Below, in pieces: positions 1-4,917 of a stretch of DNA of 5,762 nucleotides (its first letter is position 1; each line of letters begins with the position of its first letter). The notes below the pieces were generated by a model that saw nothing but the letters and a program-made list of their open reading frames with translations, searched no databases and was not told where the DNA came from. The DNA lies in NCBI GenBank assembly GCA_937901335.1, contig CALCHC010000108.1:1-5762 (forward strand), written 5' to 3'. Origin of the DNA: an uncultured Phascolarctobacterium sp. (GTDB taxonomy: Bacteria; Bacillota; Negativicutes; Acidaminococcales; Acidaminococcaceae). A program made the position numbers and the translations under genes.

Positions 1-72
1 GGCGTCGAATAAGTGTCGCTGCTTATTTCTTAATTGTTGCTGTGGAGCAAGGAAGTGGGGGAGGGGATATTA

Positions 73-675
73 TTATATAACTTTTGCGAAAATATAGGGA
101 CGCATATCTTCACATAATTCTTTTATACATTTAGTAAATGCACCACGTTTTGCACGAAGCTCACTAGTTTCAGAGCTATTATTTTTAGTAACATTAATGA
201 TTTTTAAAACTTTTTCTTGGTCAGCTAAGAAACCTTTAACTTCAATAGAAGCTCTCTTTTGTTCAATAGAACCGAAGATACCAGCAGAGATTTTACTTTT
301 TTCCATTTTTGGATCTTCAACTACAATAAATAAACATCTATCATATCCAGAATACTTAACAAAATCGTGAAGGACAGCTTTTGTTAATTTACCTTCTTCT
401 AATTCACCTTTTTCAAGCCAATAGTTTTGGTATAGACTTTGGATATTAGTACCGCATTCTACCTTTTTCTTTTTATCTTCGTTAAGGTCACGATTTAAAT
501 TTTCTTCGAGTCTTTCCATAAAGTCTTTAGCTTTTACGTCAGGACTGCCAATGATCAATGCACAAACTTTAGGTGCGTTAATTCTATCTTTAAATCCCGC
601 TTCACTTGTGGAGCAAGTAGAAAATAGAATTACAAAAGTAAATAAGAAAGCCAAGAATTTAGCAATGTTTTTCAT
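73..675 (-). CDS. Small Sec-secreted protein of unknown function
   Basis: I do not recognise this 200-residue protein. Its N-terminus is a clear Sec signal peptide: MKN then K6, a hydrophobic core at about residues 7-19, and a plausible signal peptidase I site after S-E-A (residue 26). Cys21 follows L-F-S-T, which is a poor lipobox because Thr sits at -1, so a soluble exported protein is more likely than a lipoprotein. The mature part has five cysteines (38, 74, 114, 183, 188), a Lys-rich stretch at 68-71 and two probable beta strands (36-43 and 113-120). There are no further membrane segments and no enzyme motif I can name. The ATG start is supported by an AAGGAG ribosome site (684-689) 8 bases upstream. 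The gene is monocistronic here and diverges from the XRE regulator at 835, which probably controls it. Codon use is A+T-rich like its neighbours XRE and fic, and unlike parAB. Confidence 0.85.
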   Translation of the reverse strand: MKNIAKFLAFLFTFVILFSTCSTSEAGFKDRINAPKVCALIIGSPDVKAKDFMERLEENLNRDLNEDKKKKVECGTNIQSLYQNYWLEKGELEEGKLTKAVLHDFVKYSGYDRCLFIVVEDPKMEKSKISAGIFGSIEQKRASIEVKGFLADQEKVLKIINVTKNNSSETSELRAKRGAFTKCIKELCEDMRPYIFAKVI

Positions 676-702
676 ACTAACATCTCCTTAAAATATTTAT
701 TC

Positions 703-719
703 TAACACAATGTGTGTTA
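703..719. promoter_or_regulatory. Inverted repeat, candidate repressor operator 1
   Basis: TAACACA and TGTGTTA form perfect 7-bp arms around the 3-bp centre ATG. The core can be written AACAC-N5-GTGTT (704-718). It lies just downstream of the presumed start of the minus-strand transcript, where a bound repressor would block transcription. The neighbouring XRE protein is the obvious candidate ligand, but that link is inferred from position only. Confidence 0.55.
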
Positions 720-729
720 TTTAAATAAA

Positions 730-758
730 ATTATAACACTATACGTGTTTATAATCAA
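730..758 (-). promoter_or_regulatory. Promoter of the secreted-protein gene
   Basis: Read on the minus strand there is TTGATT at 758-753, a 17-bp spacer and a perfect TATAAT at 735-730. The TATAAT is preceded by TG and one base, which gives an extended -10. Transcription would start near 723, giving a leader of about 48 bases that includes the dyad at 703-719. Confidence 0.7.
735..749. promoter_or_regulatory. Inverted repeat, candidate repressor operator 2
   Basis: This has the same architecture as the dyad at 703-719: AACAC, five bases (TATAC), GTGTT. Its centre is 31 bp from that of the first dyad, close to three helical turns, so both would face the same side of the DNA. It occupies most of the -35/-10 spacer of the minus-strand promoter. 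One caution is that its left arm overlaps the extended -10 of that promoter, so part of the similarity may be promoter sequence. Confidence 0.5.
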
Positions 759-801
759 TTCAAAACACCTTTTGCATTAATACACGGATTTTAAAAATAG
801 A

Positions 802-812
802 TGTGTTAATAT
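802..812 (+). promoter_or_regulatory. Candidate extended -10 promoter of the XRE gene
   Basis: TGTG, one base, then TAATAT matches the TRTGn-TATAAT extended -10 pattern of Gram-positive-type sigma-A promoters. No good -35 is visible 16-18 bp upstream. Transcription would begin near 818-820, leaving a very short leader starting at the ribosome site. An alternative plus-strand TATAAT at 750-755 also lacks a -35. Confidence 0.4.
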
Positions 813-834
813 CAAAATAAGAAAGGTGTTAGCT

Positions 835-1146
835 ATGAGGTTTGCGAGAATTTTACAAGACTTACGTGAAGATAGAGATATATCAAGAAAAGATTTAGCT
901 TTGGCACTCAATATTTCTGTTAGTACACTGGGTATGTATGAACAAGGAAGAAGAGAGCCAAATATTGATATGCTAATCAAAATGGCTGATTACTTTGATG
1001 TTTCTATAGATTTTCTTGTAGGAAGATCTTTTAAAAACGAGAACAATGAGTTACTTGTAGAAGCATTACATATAAAAAATAAAATCGATAAACTCCCGCA
1101 AGGTTATAAGAATATAATTGACTTTATGCTTAACACAAAAGAATAA
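835..1146 (+). CDS. XRE/Cro-CI family transcriptional regulator
   Basis: This is a 103-residue DNA-binding protein with one N-terminal HTH_3 (Cro/C1) domain at about residues 4-63. The region ISRKDLALALNIS, the recognition helix around SVSTLGMYEQGRREP, and the closing DMLIKMADYFDVSIDFLVG are textbook for the family. The C-terminal 40 residues are a charged helical tail, probably for dimerisation. There is no ligand-binding or protease domain, so the inducing signal is not visible. I place the start at ATG 835 because GAAAGG (821-826) lies 8 bases upstream. A GTG at 826 is in frame but would destroy that spacing. The gene diverges from the secreted-protein gene at 675, and the AACAC-N5-GTGTT dyads between them suggest autoregulation plus repression of that neighbour. 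It converges on fic and shares a terminator with it. Such short XRE repressors are common in phages and integrative elements, but no other element genes are seen. Confidence 0.93.
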   Translation: MRFARILQDLREDRDISRKDLALALNISVSTLGMYEQGRREPNIDMLIKMADYFDVSIDFLVGRSFKNENNELLVEALHIKNKIDKLPQGYKNIIDFMLNTKE

Positions 1147-1160
1147 ATAAAAAATATAAA

Positions 1161-1184
1161 GGCGATGCTCAAAAGAGCATCGCC
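1161..1184. terminator. Bidirectional intrinsic terminator between XRE and fic
   Basis: A perfect 10-bp G+C-containing stem, GGCGATGCTC with GAGCATCGCC, closes an AAAA loop. It has TTGTTTAATTTTT downstream on the plus strand and an A-rich flank (T-rich on the minus strand) on the other side. It lies 15 bases after the XRE stop and 5 bases beyond the fic stop, so it can end both convergent transcripts. Confidence 0.93.
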
Positions 1185-1188
1185 TTGT

Positions 1189-2181
1189 TTAATTTTTAAT
1201 ATACTTTTGATTTCTATTATTAGGCTTATTTGGAATAGACATACGAATTAGATTAGATTCTATTGCAGGTCGTAGATAATTTCTACGGAACCCATCCCTA
1301 GATTTTAGTTCAAGTTTTTCCATCAGTTCATTACTTGAATAAGGAGTATCGTATTCCATTATCTCTAGAAGCTTTCTAATATGGATAGCTGTATCGTTAT
1401 TATTTTCATTAACTTGTTGGATTACTTCATCAAGTATTTTATTTATTTGAGAAAGCATAAATTCTATGAAGATAGTAGATTCACCAGCAGCATGACATTT
1501 GGAAATAGCAGTGTAGTATTCATCTTGGAATTTTTCGATTTGGCTTTCTATGGGAATATATTTAAAGATGGGCTTCCATTTGGAGAGAATAGCAGTATGC
1601 CATAAACGAGCCATTCGACCGTTGCCATTAGTGAATGGGTGTATAAAGACAAATTCATAATGGAAGATGCTACTTAAAATTAAAGGATGGATAGCTTCTT
1701 TATCAGAGTTCATCCACTCAAACAGCATTATCATTAAATCCTGAACGAGTCTGCCGGGAGGAGCAATGAAAATGCATTTATCATTATGAAATACTCCTTC
1801 ATCTCCTGTGCGAAAAGCTCCTGCTTCTAATTCAAGATATTTTGTCATAATCCCGTGATAGAATTTTAAATCATTTATATCATACGGATTAATTTCAGAA
1901 AGCTTTTCATAGCAGGCGTAAGCATTTTTAACTTCAATAATTTCTTTTTGTTCGCCAAGAACTATTTTACCGTTGATAACATCTCTAACTTGACCTAGAG
2001 AAAGGGAGTTAGCTTCAATTTTTAAAGACCCATGTATTGATTTAATTTGATTGTTCTTTCTAAGGTGTGGTTTAGTCTCTAAATTGCTTGTTGCTGTAAT
2101 ACGACCGAGCTTTTCAGAAATAGAAGATACCAGTGCTAAAATCTCATTTGTTATTGTAAAAGGTGGTTTGTAGGATTCCAT
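1189..2181 (-). CDS. Fic-domain protein (class II, putative AMP-transferase)
   Basis: This is a 330-residue Fic (Fido fold) protein. Family members transfer AMP, or other phosphate-containing groups, from a nucleotide to a hydroxyl side chain of a target protein in the cytoplasm. An N-terminal helix carries an inhibitory-type motif S52-L-K-I-E56-A-N58, as in class II Fic proteins that autoinhibit through a Glu pointing into the ATP site. A flap region runs from about 126 to 148. The catalytic loop is HPFTNGNGRMAR at 181-192, with His181, Asn187, Arg189 and Arg192 intact. The usual Asp/Glu at position 185, which binds the metal, is Asn here, and Gly/Asn at position 57 is Ala. The C-terminal 65 residues resemble a winged helix. 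GAGG (2192-2195) lies about 10 bases before the ATG, and an in-frame stop just upstream fixes the start. The gene is single, with its own promoter and no antitoxin gene beside it. The target is unknown, and A+T-rich codon use suggests acquisition. Confidence 0.93.
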   Translation of the reverse strand: MESYKPPFTITNEILALVSSISEKLGRITATSNLETKPHLRKNNQIKSIHGSLKIEANSLSLGQVRDVINGKIVLGEQKEIIEVKNAYACYEKLSEINPYDINDLKFYHGIMTKYLELEAGAFRTGDEGVFHNDKCIFIAPPGRLVQDLMIMLFEWMNSDKEAIHPLILSSIFHYEFVFIHPFTNGNGRMARLWHTAILSKWKPIFKYIPIESQIEKFQDEYYTAISKCHAAGESTIFIEFMLSQINKILDEVIQQVNENNNDTAIHIRKLLEIMEYDTPYSSNELMEKLELKSRDGFRRNYLRPAIESNLIRMSIPNKPNNRNQKYIKN

Positions 2182-2196
2182 AAAATAAATACCTCA

Positions 2197-2232
2197 TCTT
2201 GCACACTTTCTTGCACACTTTCTTGCACACTT
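2197..2232. repeat. Three perfect 12-bp tandem repeats in the fic leader
   Basis: The unit TCTTGCACACTT occurs three times without a break or mismatch. On the fic strand it reads AAGTGTGCAAGA. The array sits between the fic -10 box and the fic ribosome site, so it would be almost the whole 5' leader. The unit contains no stop codon in any minus-strand frame (KCAR, SVQE or VCKK), but none of these frames joins the fic frame: a TGA lies in frame just upstream of the fic ATG. Confidence 0.97.
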
Positions 2233-2234
2233 AC

Positions 2235-2262
2235 ATTATACAACAACAATCAGTAATTTCAA
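2235..2262 (-). promoter_or_regulatory. Promoter of fic
   Basis: On the minus strand TTGAAA (2262-2257) and a perfect TATAAT (2240-2235) are separated by 16 bp. The predicted start is near 2228, inside the 12-bp repeat array, so changes in repeat number would alter the leader but not the promoter elements. Confidence 0.7.
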
Positions 2263-2327
2263 GGATAGTATAAATTTCAATCTATCTCAAAAAACTTCTC
2301 CAACAAACAATCCCCACAATCAACAGC

Positions 2328-2357
2328 TTATTCACAACTAGTTGTGGAAGTGTATAA
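2328..2357. promoter_or_regulatory. DnaA-box-like cluster around a 14-bp palindrome
   Basis: TTATTCACA at 2328-2336 fits the DnaA box TTATNCACA at all nine positions. On the other strand TTATACACT (2357-2349) fits eight of nine. They flank and overlap a perfect 14-bp palindrome, CACAACTAGTTGTG (2333-2346). Looser matches of about six of nine lie at 2310-2318 (plus) and 2344-2352 (minus). The following 100 bp up to the nuclease gene is A+T-rich. It could be part of an origin, a DnaA-titration or DnaA-regulated site upstream of the nuclease gene, or chance. The chromosomal setting next to parS makes a DnaA role worth considering. Confidence 0.45.
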
Positions 2358-2411
2358 ATGAAGATACTATATAATGGAAGAAAGTTGTAAAAATAGTTTT
2401 GATTTTGATAG

Positions 2412-2422
2412 TGTGTTATAAT
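2412..2422 (+). promoter_or_regulatory. Extended -10 promoter of the nuclease gene
   Basis: TGTG, T, TATAAT is a perfect TRTGn-TATAAT extended -10. The -35 region is weak, with no TTGACA-like hexamer at 16-18 bp, as expected for extended -10 promoters. The start would be near 2429, with a leader of about 30 bases to the ATG at 2460. A second TATAAT at 2370-2375 has no partner. Confidence 0.65.
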
Positions 2423-2459
2423 TTTTTAGACAGTAGTTTTAAGTAAATGAGGAAGAAGA

Positions 2460-2963
2460 ATGAAACTTTTAAAGCTTTTAATTTTAATAGTAGCAATTGC
2501 AATCAACATTGCTGGCTGTAAAAATGCAGAGGTAAACGAACCAGTTGCTGCCGTTGTAGGCAAGGTCGTTAAAGTTGTAGATGGGGACACCTTACACGTT
2601 TACAGCAATAAGGGAACCTACAAAATTCGCTTGTCCGGTATTGATGCTCCAGAACGTGGGCAAGCTTATGGGAAACGTGCCAAGGAACATTTAGAATTTC
2701 TTGTTGCGGGCAAGCAGGTAATTGCAATTGTGGAAAGCAAGGATCGTTATGGTCGCTATGTTGCCAGTGTGAAAGTTCAAAGTAAAGATGTGTGTGCAGA
2801 GATGTTAACTGCCGGTTACGCATGGCATTACAAACAATACGATAACAATAAATATTACGATGAGCTGCAGCGTGAAGCGAAGAAAGCAAAACGAGGCTTA
2901 TGGCTTGATAAAAAGCCGCAAGCTCCGTGGGAGTACCGCAAAGAACAAAGAGCAGGACAATAA
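2460..2963 (+). CDS. Secreted lipoprotein nuclease, SNase/thermonuclease family
   Basis: This is a 167-residue staphylococcal-nuclease-like enzyme that should cleave DNA and RNA phosphodiester bonds with calcium outside the cytoplasm. A signal peptide with lipobox I-A-G-C20 predicts lipid anchoring at Cys20. Residues 33-156 form the OB-fold nuclease domain. Comparison with S. aureus nuclease gives Asp43 (D21), Arg57 (R35), Asp62 (D40), Glu65 (E43) and Arg99 (R87), so all the key catalytic and metal residues are present. The usual D-T-P-E is D-A-P-E, a common variant in this family. The C-terminal motif with R145-G-L-W is also typical. GAGG (2449-2452) lies 7 bases before the ATG. The gene has its own extended -10 promoter and ends 12 bases before the parS palindrome. 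Codon use resembles parAB more than fic. Its role is probably nucleic-acid scavenging or clearing extracellular DNA. A link to chromosome segregation is unlikely because the protein is exported. Confidence 0.95.
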   Translation: MKLLKLLILIVAIAINIAGCKNAEVNEPVAAVVGKVVKVVDGDTLHVYSNKGTYKIRLSGIDAPERGQAYGKRAKEHLEFLVAGKQVIAIVESKDRYGRYVASVKVQSKDVCAEMLTAGYAWHYKQYDNNKYYDELQREAKKAKRGLWLDKKPQAPWEYRKEQRAGQ

Positions 2964-2975
2964 TGTCGAAAAGTC

Positions 2976-2999
2976 AAAATGTTTCACGTGAAACATTTT
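2976..2999. promoter_or_regulatory. parS: parS, ParB loading site
   Basis: The core TGTTTCACGTGAAACA (2980-2995) matches the bacterial parS consensus at all 16 positions. Four more complementary bases on each side (AAAA and TTTT) make a perfect 24-bp palindrome. ParB dimers bind this site through their helix-turn-helix and load as CTP-dependent clamps that spread along the DNA. It lies 12 bases after the nuclease stop and about 145 bp upstream of parA. A perfect palindrome followed by TTTTA and TTTTTT could also slow transcription from the nuclease gene, but it has no loop and is not a clear terminator. Confidence 0.98.
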
Positions 3000-3039
3000 A
3001 GGTTTTTTAGGCAAATTTTAGTATAAGAAAAAGGGAAGA

Positions 3040-3050
3040 TGTGTTAAAAT
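3040..3050 (+). promoter_or_regulatory. Candidate extended -10 promoter of parA-parB-DUF554
   Basis: TGTG, T, TAAAAT matches the TRTGn extended -10 pattern and resembles the elements at 802-812 and 2412-2422. No good -35 is visible. The start would be near 3057, with a leader of about 84 bases. parS lies 45 bp upstream, so ParB spreading could affect this promoter. Confidence 0.45.
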
Positions 3051-3140
3051 AAAACCACTGAATTATGACAAATTACTTCTGAAAGAGCTAATAGTTAAAG
3101 AAAGTTTAGAGAAGAAAGACTAAAGAACGAGGTGAATTTT

Positions 3141-3902
3141 GTGGTAAAGGTAATTGCTATTGCGAACCAAAAGGGTGGGGTAGGCAAGACTACTACTGCC
3201 GTAAACTTGGCAGCGTGCTTGGCAAAACAAGGACGCAAAGTACTTTTGATTGATAGTGACCCCCAAGGTAATGCTACCAGTGGTTTGGGTTTTGACAAAC
3301 GCGATATTAAAAAATGCGTATATGATACTTTGATTAACGAAGTTCCGATGGCAGAAGCTTTGAAGCATACTGCTTATGAAAATCTTGATATCATTCCTGC
3401 TACCATTCAATTGGCAGGTGCGGAAATCGAACTTGTTTCTTTGATGAACCGCGAAGGTAGATTGAAAAATGCTTTGGAACGCGTAAAACACGATTATGAT
3501 TATGTGATTATTGACTGTCCTCCGTCTTTGGGCTTGTTGACCATCAACGCATTGACTGCGGCAAGCAGTGTTATGATTCCGGTACAATGTGAGTTCTACG
3601 CATTGGAAGGTATCACCATGTTGATGAATACCATTCAACTGGTACAACGCAATTTGAATCCTGCATTGAAATTGGAAGGCGTTGTAATGACTATGTTCGA
3701 CAGCCGTACCAATTTGGCGCAAGATGTAGTAGAAGAAGTTAAAAAATACTTTAAAACTAAAATGTACAAAACCATCGTACCCCGTAACGTGCGTTTGAGT
3801 GAAGCTCCTTCTCACGGTATGCCTGTTATCGATTATGATAGCAAGTCCAAAGGTGCGCAGGTTTATATGGAACTGGCACAAGAGGTGATTGACGATGAGT
3901 AA
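3141..3902 (+). CDS. parA: Chromosome-partitioning ATPase ParA/Soj
   Basis: This is a 253-residue Walker-type ATPase that binds nucleoid DNA as an ATP dimer and interacts with ParB-parS in origin segregation. In B. subtilis Soj it also controls DnaA. The deviant Walker A motif K11-G-G-V-G-K16-T-T carries the signature Lys11. Walker A' has Asp40 and Walker B is VIIDCPPS at 122-129. The residues known from B. subtilis Soj fall on the same numbers here: Gly12, Lys16, Asp40, and the DNA-binding Arg189 and Arg218. It therefore looks fully functional. I choose GTG 3141 as start because GAGGTG (3129-3134) lies 6 bases upstream and it gives the standard MVKVIAIANQKGGVGKTT N-terminus. The in-frame GTG at 3132 overlaps that ribosome site. 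The stop overlaps the parB start by 8 bp, which implies coupled translation. Soj-type length and close parS mark it as chromosomal rather than plasmid-borne. Confidence 0.97.
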   Translation: MVKVIAIANQKGGVGKTTTAVNLAACLAKQGRKVLLIDSDPQGNATSGLGFDKRDIKKCVYDTLINEVPMAEALKHTAYENLDIIPATIQLAGAEIELVSLMNREGRLKNALERVKHDYDYVIIDCPPSLGLLTINALTAASSVMIPVQCEFYALEGITMLMNTIQLVQRNLNPALKLEGVVMTMFDSRTNLAQDVVEEVKKYFKTKMYKTIVPRNVRLSEAPSHGMPVIDYDSKSKGAQVYMELAQEVIDDE

Positions 3903-4890
3903 GAAGACTGGTGGCTTAGGTAAAGGCTTGGGTGCAATTTTTGGCGAAAACCCGACTCCCGTTGTTGAAAAGCCGGAAGTTAAGGAAATCGTTGAAGGCA
4001 CTCCCCAAGAAGTTTCCATTAGAGATATTGTTGCCAACCCTTATCAACCCCGTAAAGTGTTTGATGAAGAAAAACTGCAAGAGTTGGCAGCTTCTATTAA
4101 AGAATATGGCGTAGTACAACCTTTGGTAGTACGCAAAAAAGGTAAACGCTTTGAGCTGGTTGCAGGCGAACGTCGTTTGCGTGCTTCTAAATTAGCAGGC
4201 CTTAAAAAAGTTCCCGTAGTGATTAAGGAATATGACGAAACTGAGATGATGGAAATCGCTCTTATCGAAAATATCCAACGTCACGACTTGAACGCAATTG
4301 AAGAAGCCCAAGGCATCAAACGCTTGATGGAAGAATGTAAGCTTACTCAAGAGCAAGTTGCTGTAAAAGTTGGCAGAAGCCGTACTGCAGTAGCAAATAT
4401 TTTGCGTTTGCTGAATTTGGCGCAAGAAGTACAAGATTTGATTAGCCAAAACTTGCTTTCCATGGGCCAAGCAAAACAAATCAGTACCTTGCGTAGCGAA
4501 GAACAACAAATTTCCGTAGCGAAGTCCGTTATCGAAAATGGTTGGAGTGCACGTGTTACTGAAGAAGTTGTGCGTGAAATGAATGCAGGCAAGCAAGTGA
4601 AGATTGTCCGCGAAACTGTGAAGACTATTTTTGATAAGGAAGATAAAGGTGGCAAGAAAGTAAAAGTTAAAAACACCACCGAAGATGTTTTCCATAAAGA
4701 TTTTGAAAGCAAGCTGGTACAACTCTTAGGCACTAAAGTTAAGGTTAATCCCAAGGCTGATGCTAAAAAGGGTGGTACCATTGAAATTGAGTACTATTCT
4801 CCCGAAGATTTGGAAAGAATTTTCGAAGCACTGCAACCTAAGGTAGAAATTAAACCGGTGGAAGTAGCACCGCGCAAGTTGCACGTGTAA
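3895..4890 (+). CDS. parB: Chromosome-partitioning CTPase and parS-binding protein ParB/Spo0J
   Basis: This is a 331-residue ParB that binds parS, closes into a CTP-dependent sliding clamp and stimulates the ParA ATPase. The N-terminus GLGKGLGAIF (7-16) is the ParA-stimulating peptide, with Lys10 where many relatives have Arg. The CTP-binding domain shows NPYQPRK (48-54), GERRLRA (91-97) and ENIQRHDLN (125-133), all canonical. A helix-turn-helix at about 150-172 (LTQEQVAVKVGRSRTAVANI) reads parS. A Lys-rich linker (230-265) leads to a C-terminal dimerisation domain (about 267-315). The last 15 residues form a Pro/Lys tail. I choose ATG 3895 because GAGGTG (3882-3887) lies 7 bases upstream. 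The TTG six bases earlier is in frame but sits too close to that site. It overlaps parA by 8 bp. No residue expected for activity appears lost. Confidence 0.97.
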   Translation: MSKKTGGLGKGLGAIFGENPTPVVEKPEVKEIVEGTPQEVSIRDIVANPYQPRKVFDEEKLQELAASIKEYGVVQPLVVRKKGKRFELVAGERRLRASKLAGLKKVPVVIKEYDETEMMEIALIENIQRHDLNAIEEAQGIKRLMEECKLTQEQVAVKVGRSRTAVANILRLLNLAQEVQDLISQNLLSMGQAKQISTLRSEEQQISVAKSVIENGWSARVTEEVVREMNAGKQVKIVRETVKTIFDKEDKGGKKVKVKNTTEDVFHKDFESKLVQLLGTKVKVNPKADAKKGGTIEIEYYSPEDLERIFEALQPKVEIKPVEVAPRKLHV

Positions 4891-4917
4891 TTTAATGATG
4901 AATGAGGGGGCAAAGTA

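Noticed and set aside
8..27. Possible terminator hairpin AATAAG / CTTATT after the secreted-protein gene
   Set aside because: The stem is only 6 bp and A+T-rich with an 8-base loop and no T-run in the minus-strand direction.
3..80. Plus-strand frame open from the left edge (about 25 codons to TAA at 78-80), possibly the end of an upstream gene
   Set aside because: It is too short, the residues match no gene end I know, and it overlaps the stop of the secreted-protein gene. It cannot be told from a chance open frame.
41..617. 11-bp direct repeat TGTGGAGCAAG at 41-51 and 607-617 as an insertion footprint
   Set aside because: Repeats of this length are expected by chance in a window of this size, and the second copy lies inside the signal-peptide coding region.
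19..676. Lipoprotein assignment for the 73-675 product based on Cys21
   Set aside because: Thr at -1 and Phe at -3 do not fit a lipobox, while S-E-A at 24-26 is a good signal peptidase I site.
835..2181. XRE plus Fic read as a toxin-antitoxin pair
   Set aside because: The genes are convergent and separated by a bidirectional terminator, and the Fic protein carries its own inhibitory helix. The XRE gene has its likely operators on the other side, beside the secreted-protein gene.
2152..2232. Short minus-strand frames through the 12-bp repeats (SVQE or VCKK periodicity) as a leader peptide or N-terminal extension of Fic
   Set aside because: The repeat unit lacks stops by its composition. No frame joins fic, because a TGA lies in the fic frame just upstream of its ATG, and no ribosome site precedes the frames.
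3120..4781. Long minus-strand open frames opposite parA and parB
   Set aside because: They are shadows of well-supported genes: no ribosome sites, low-complexity Phe/Asn/His-rich translations and no recognisable domains.
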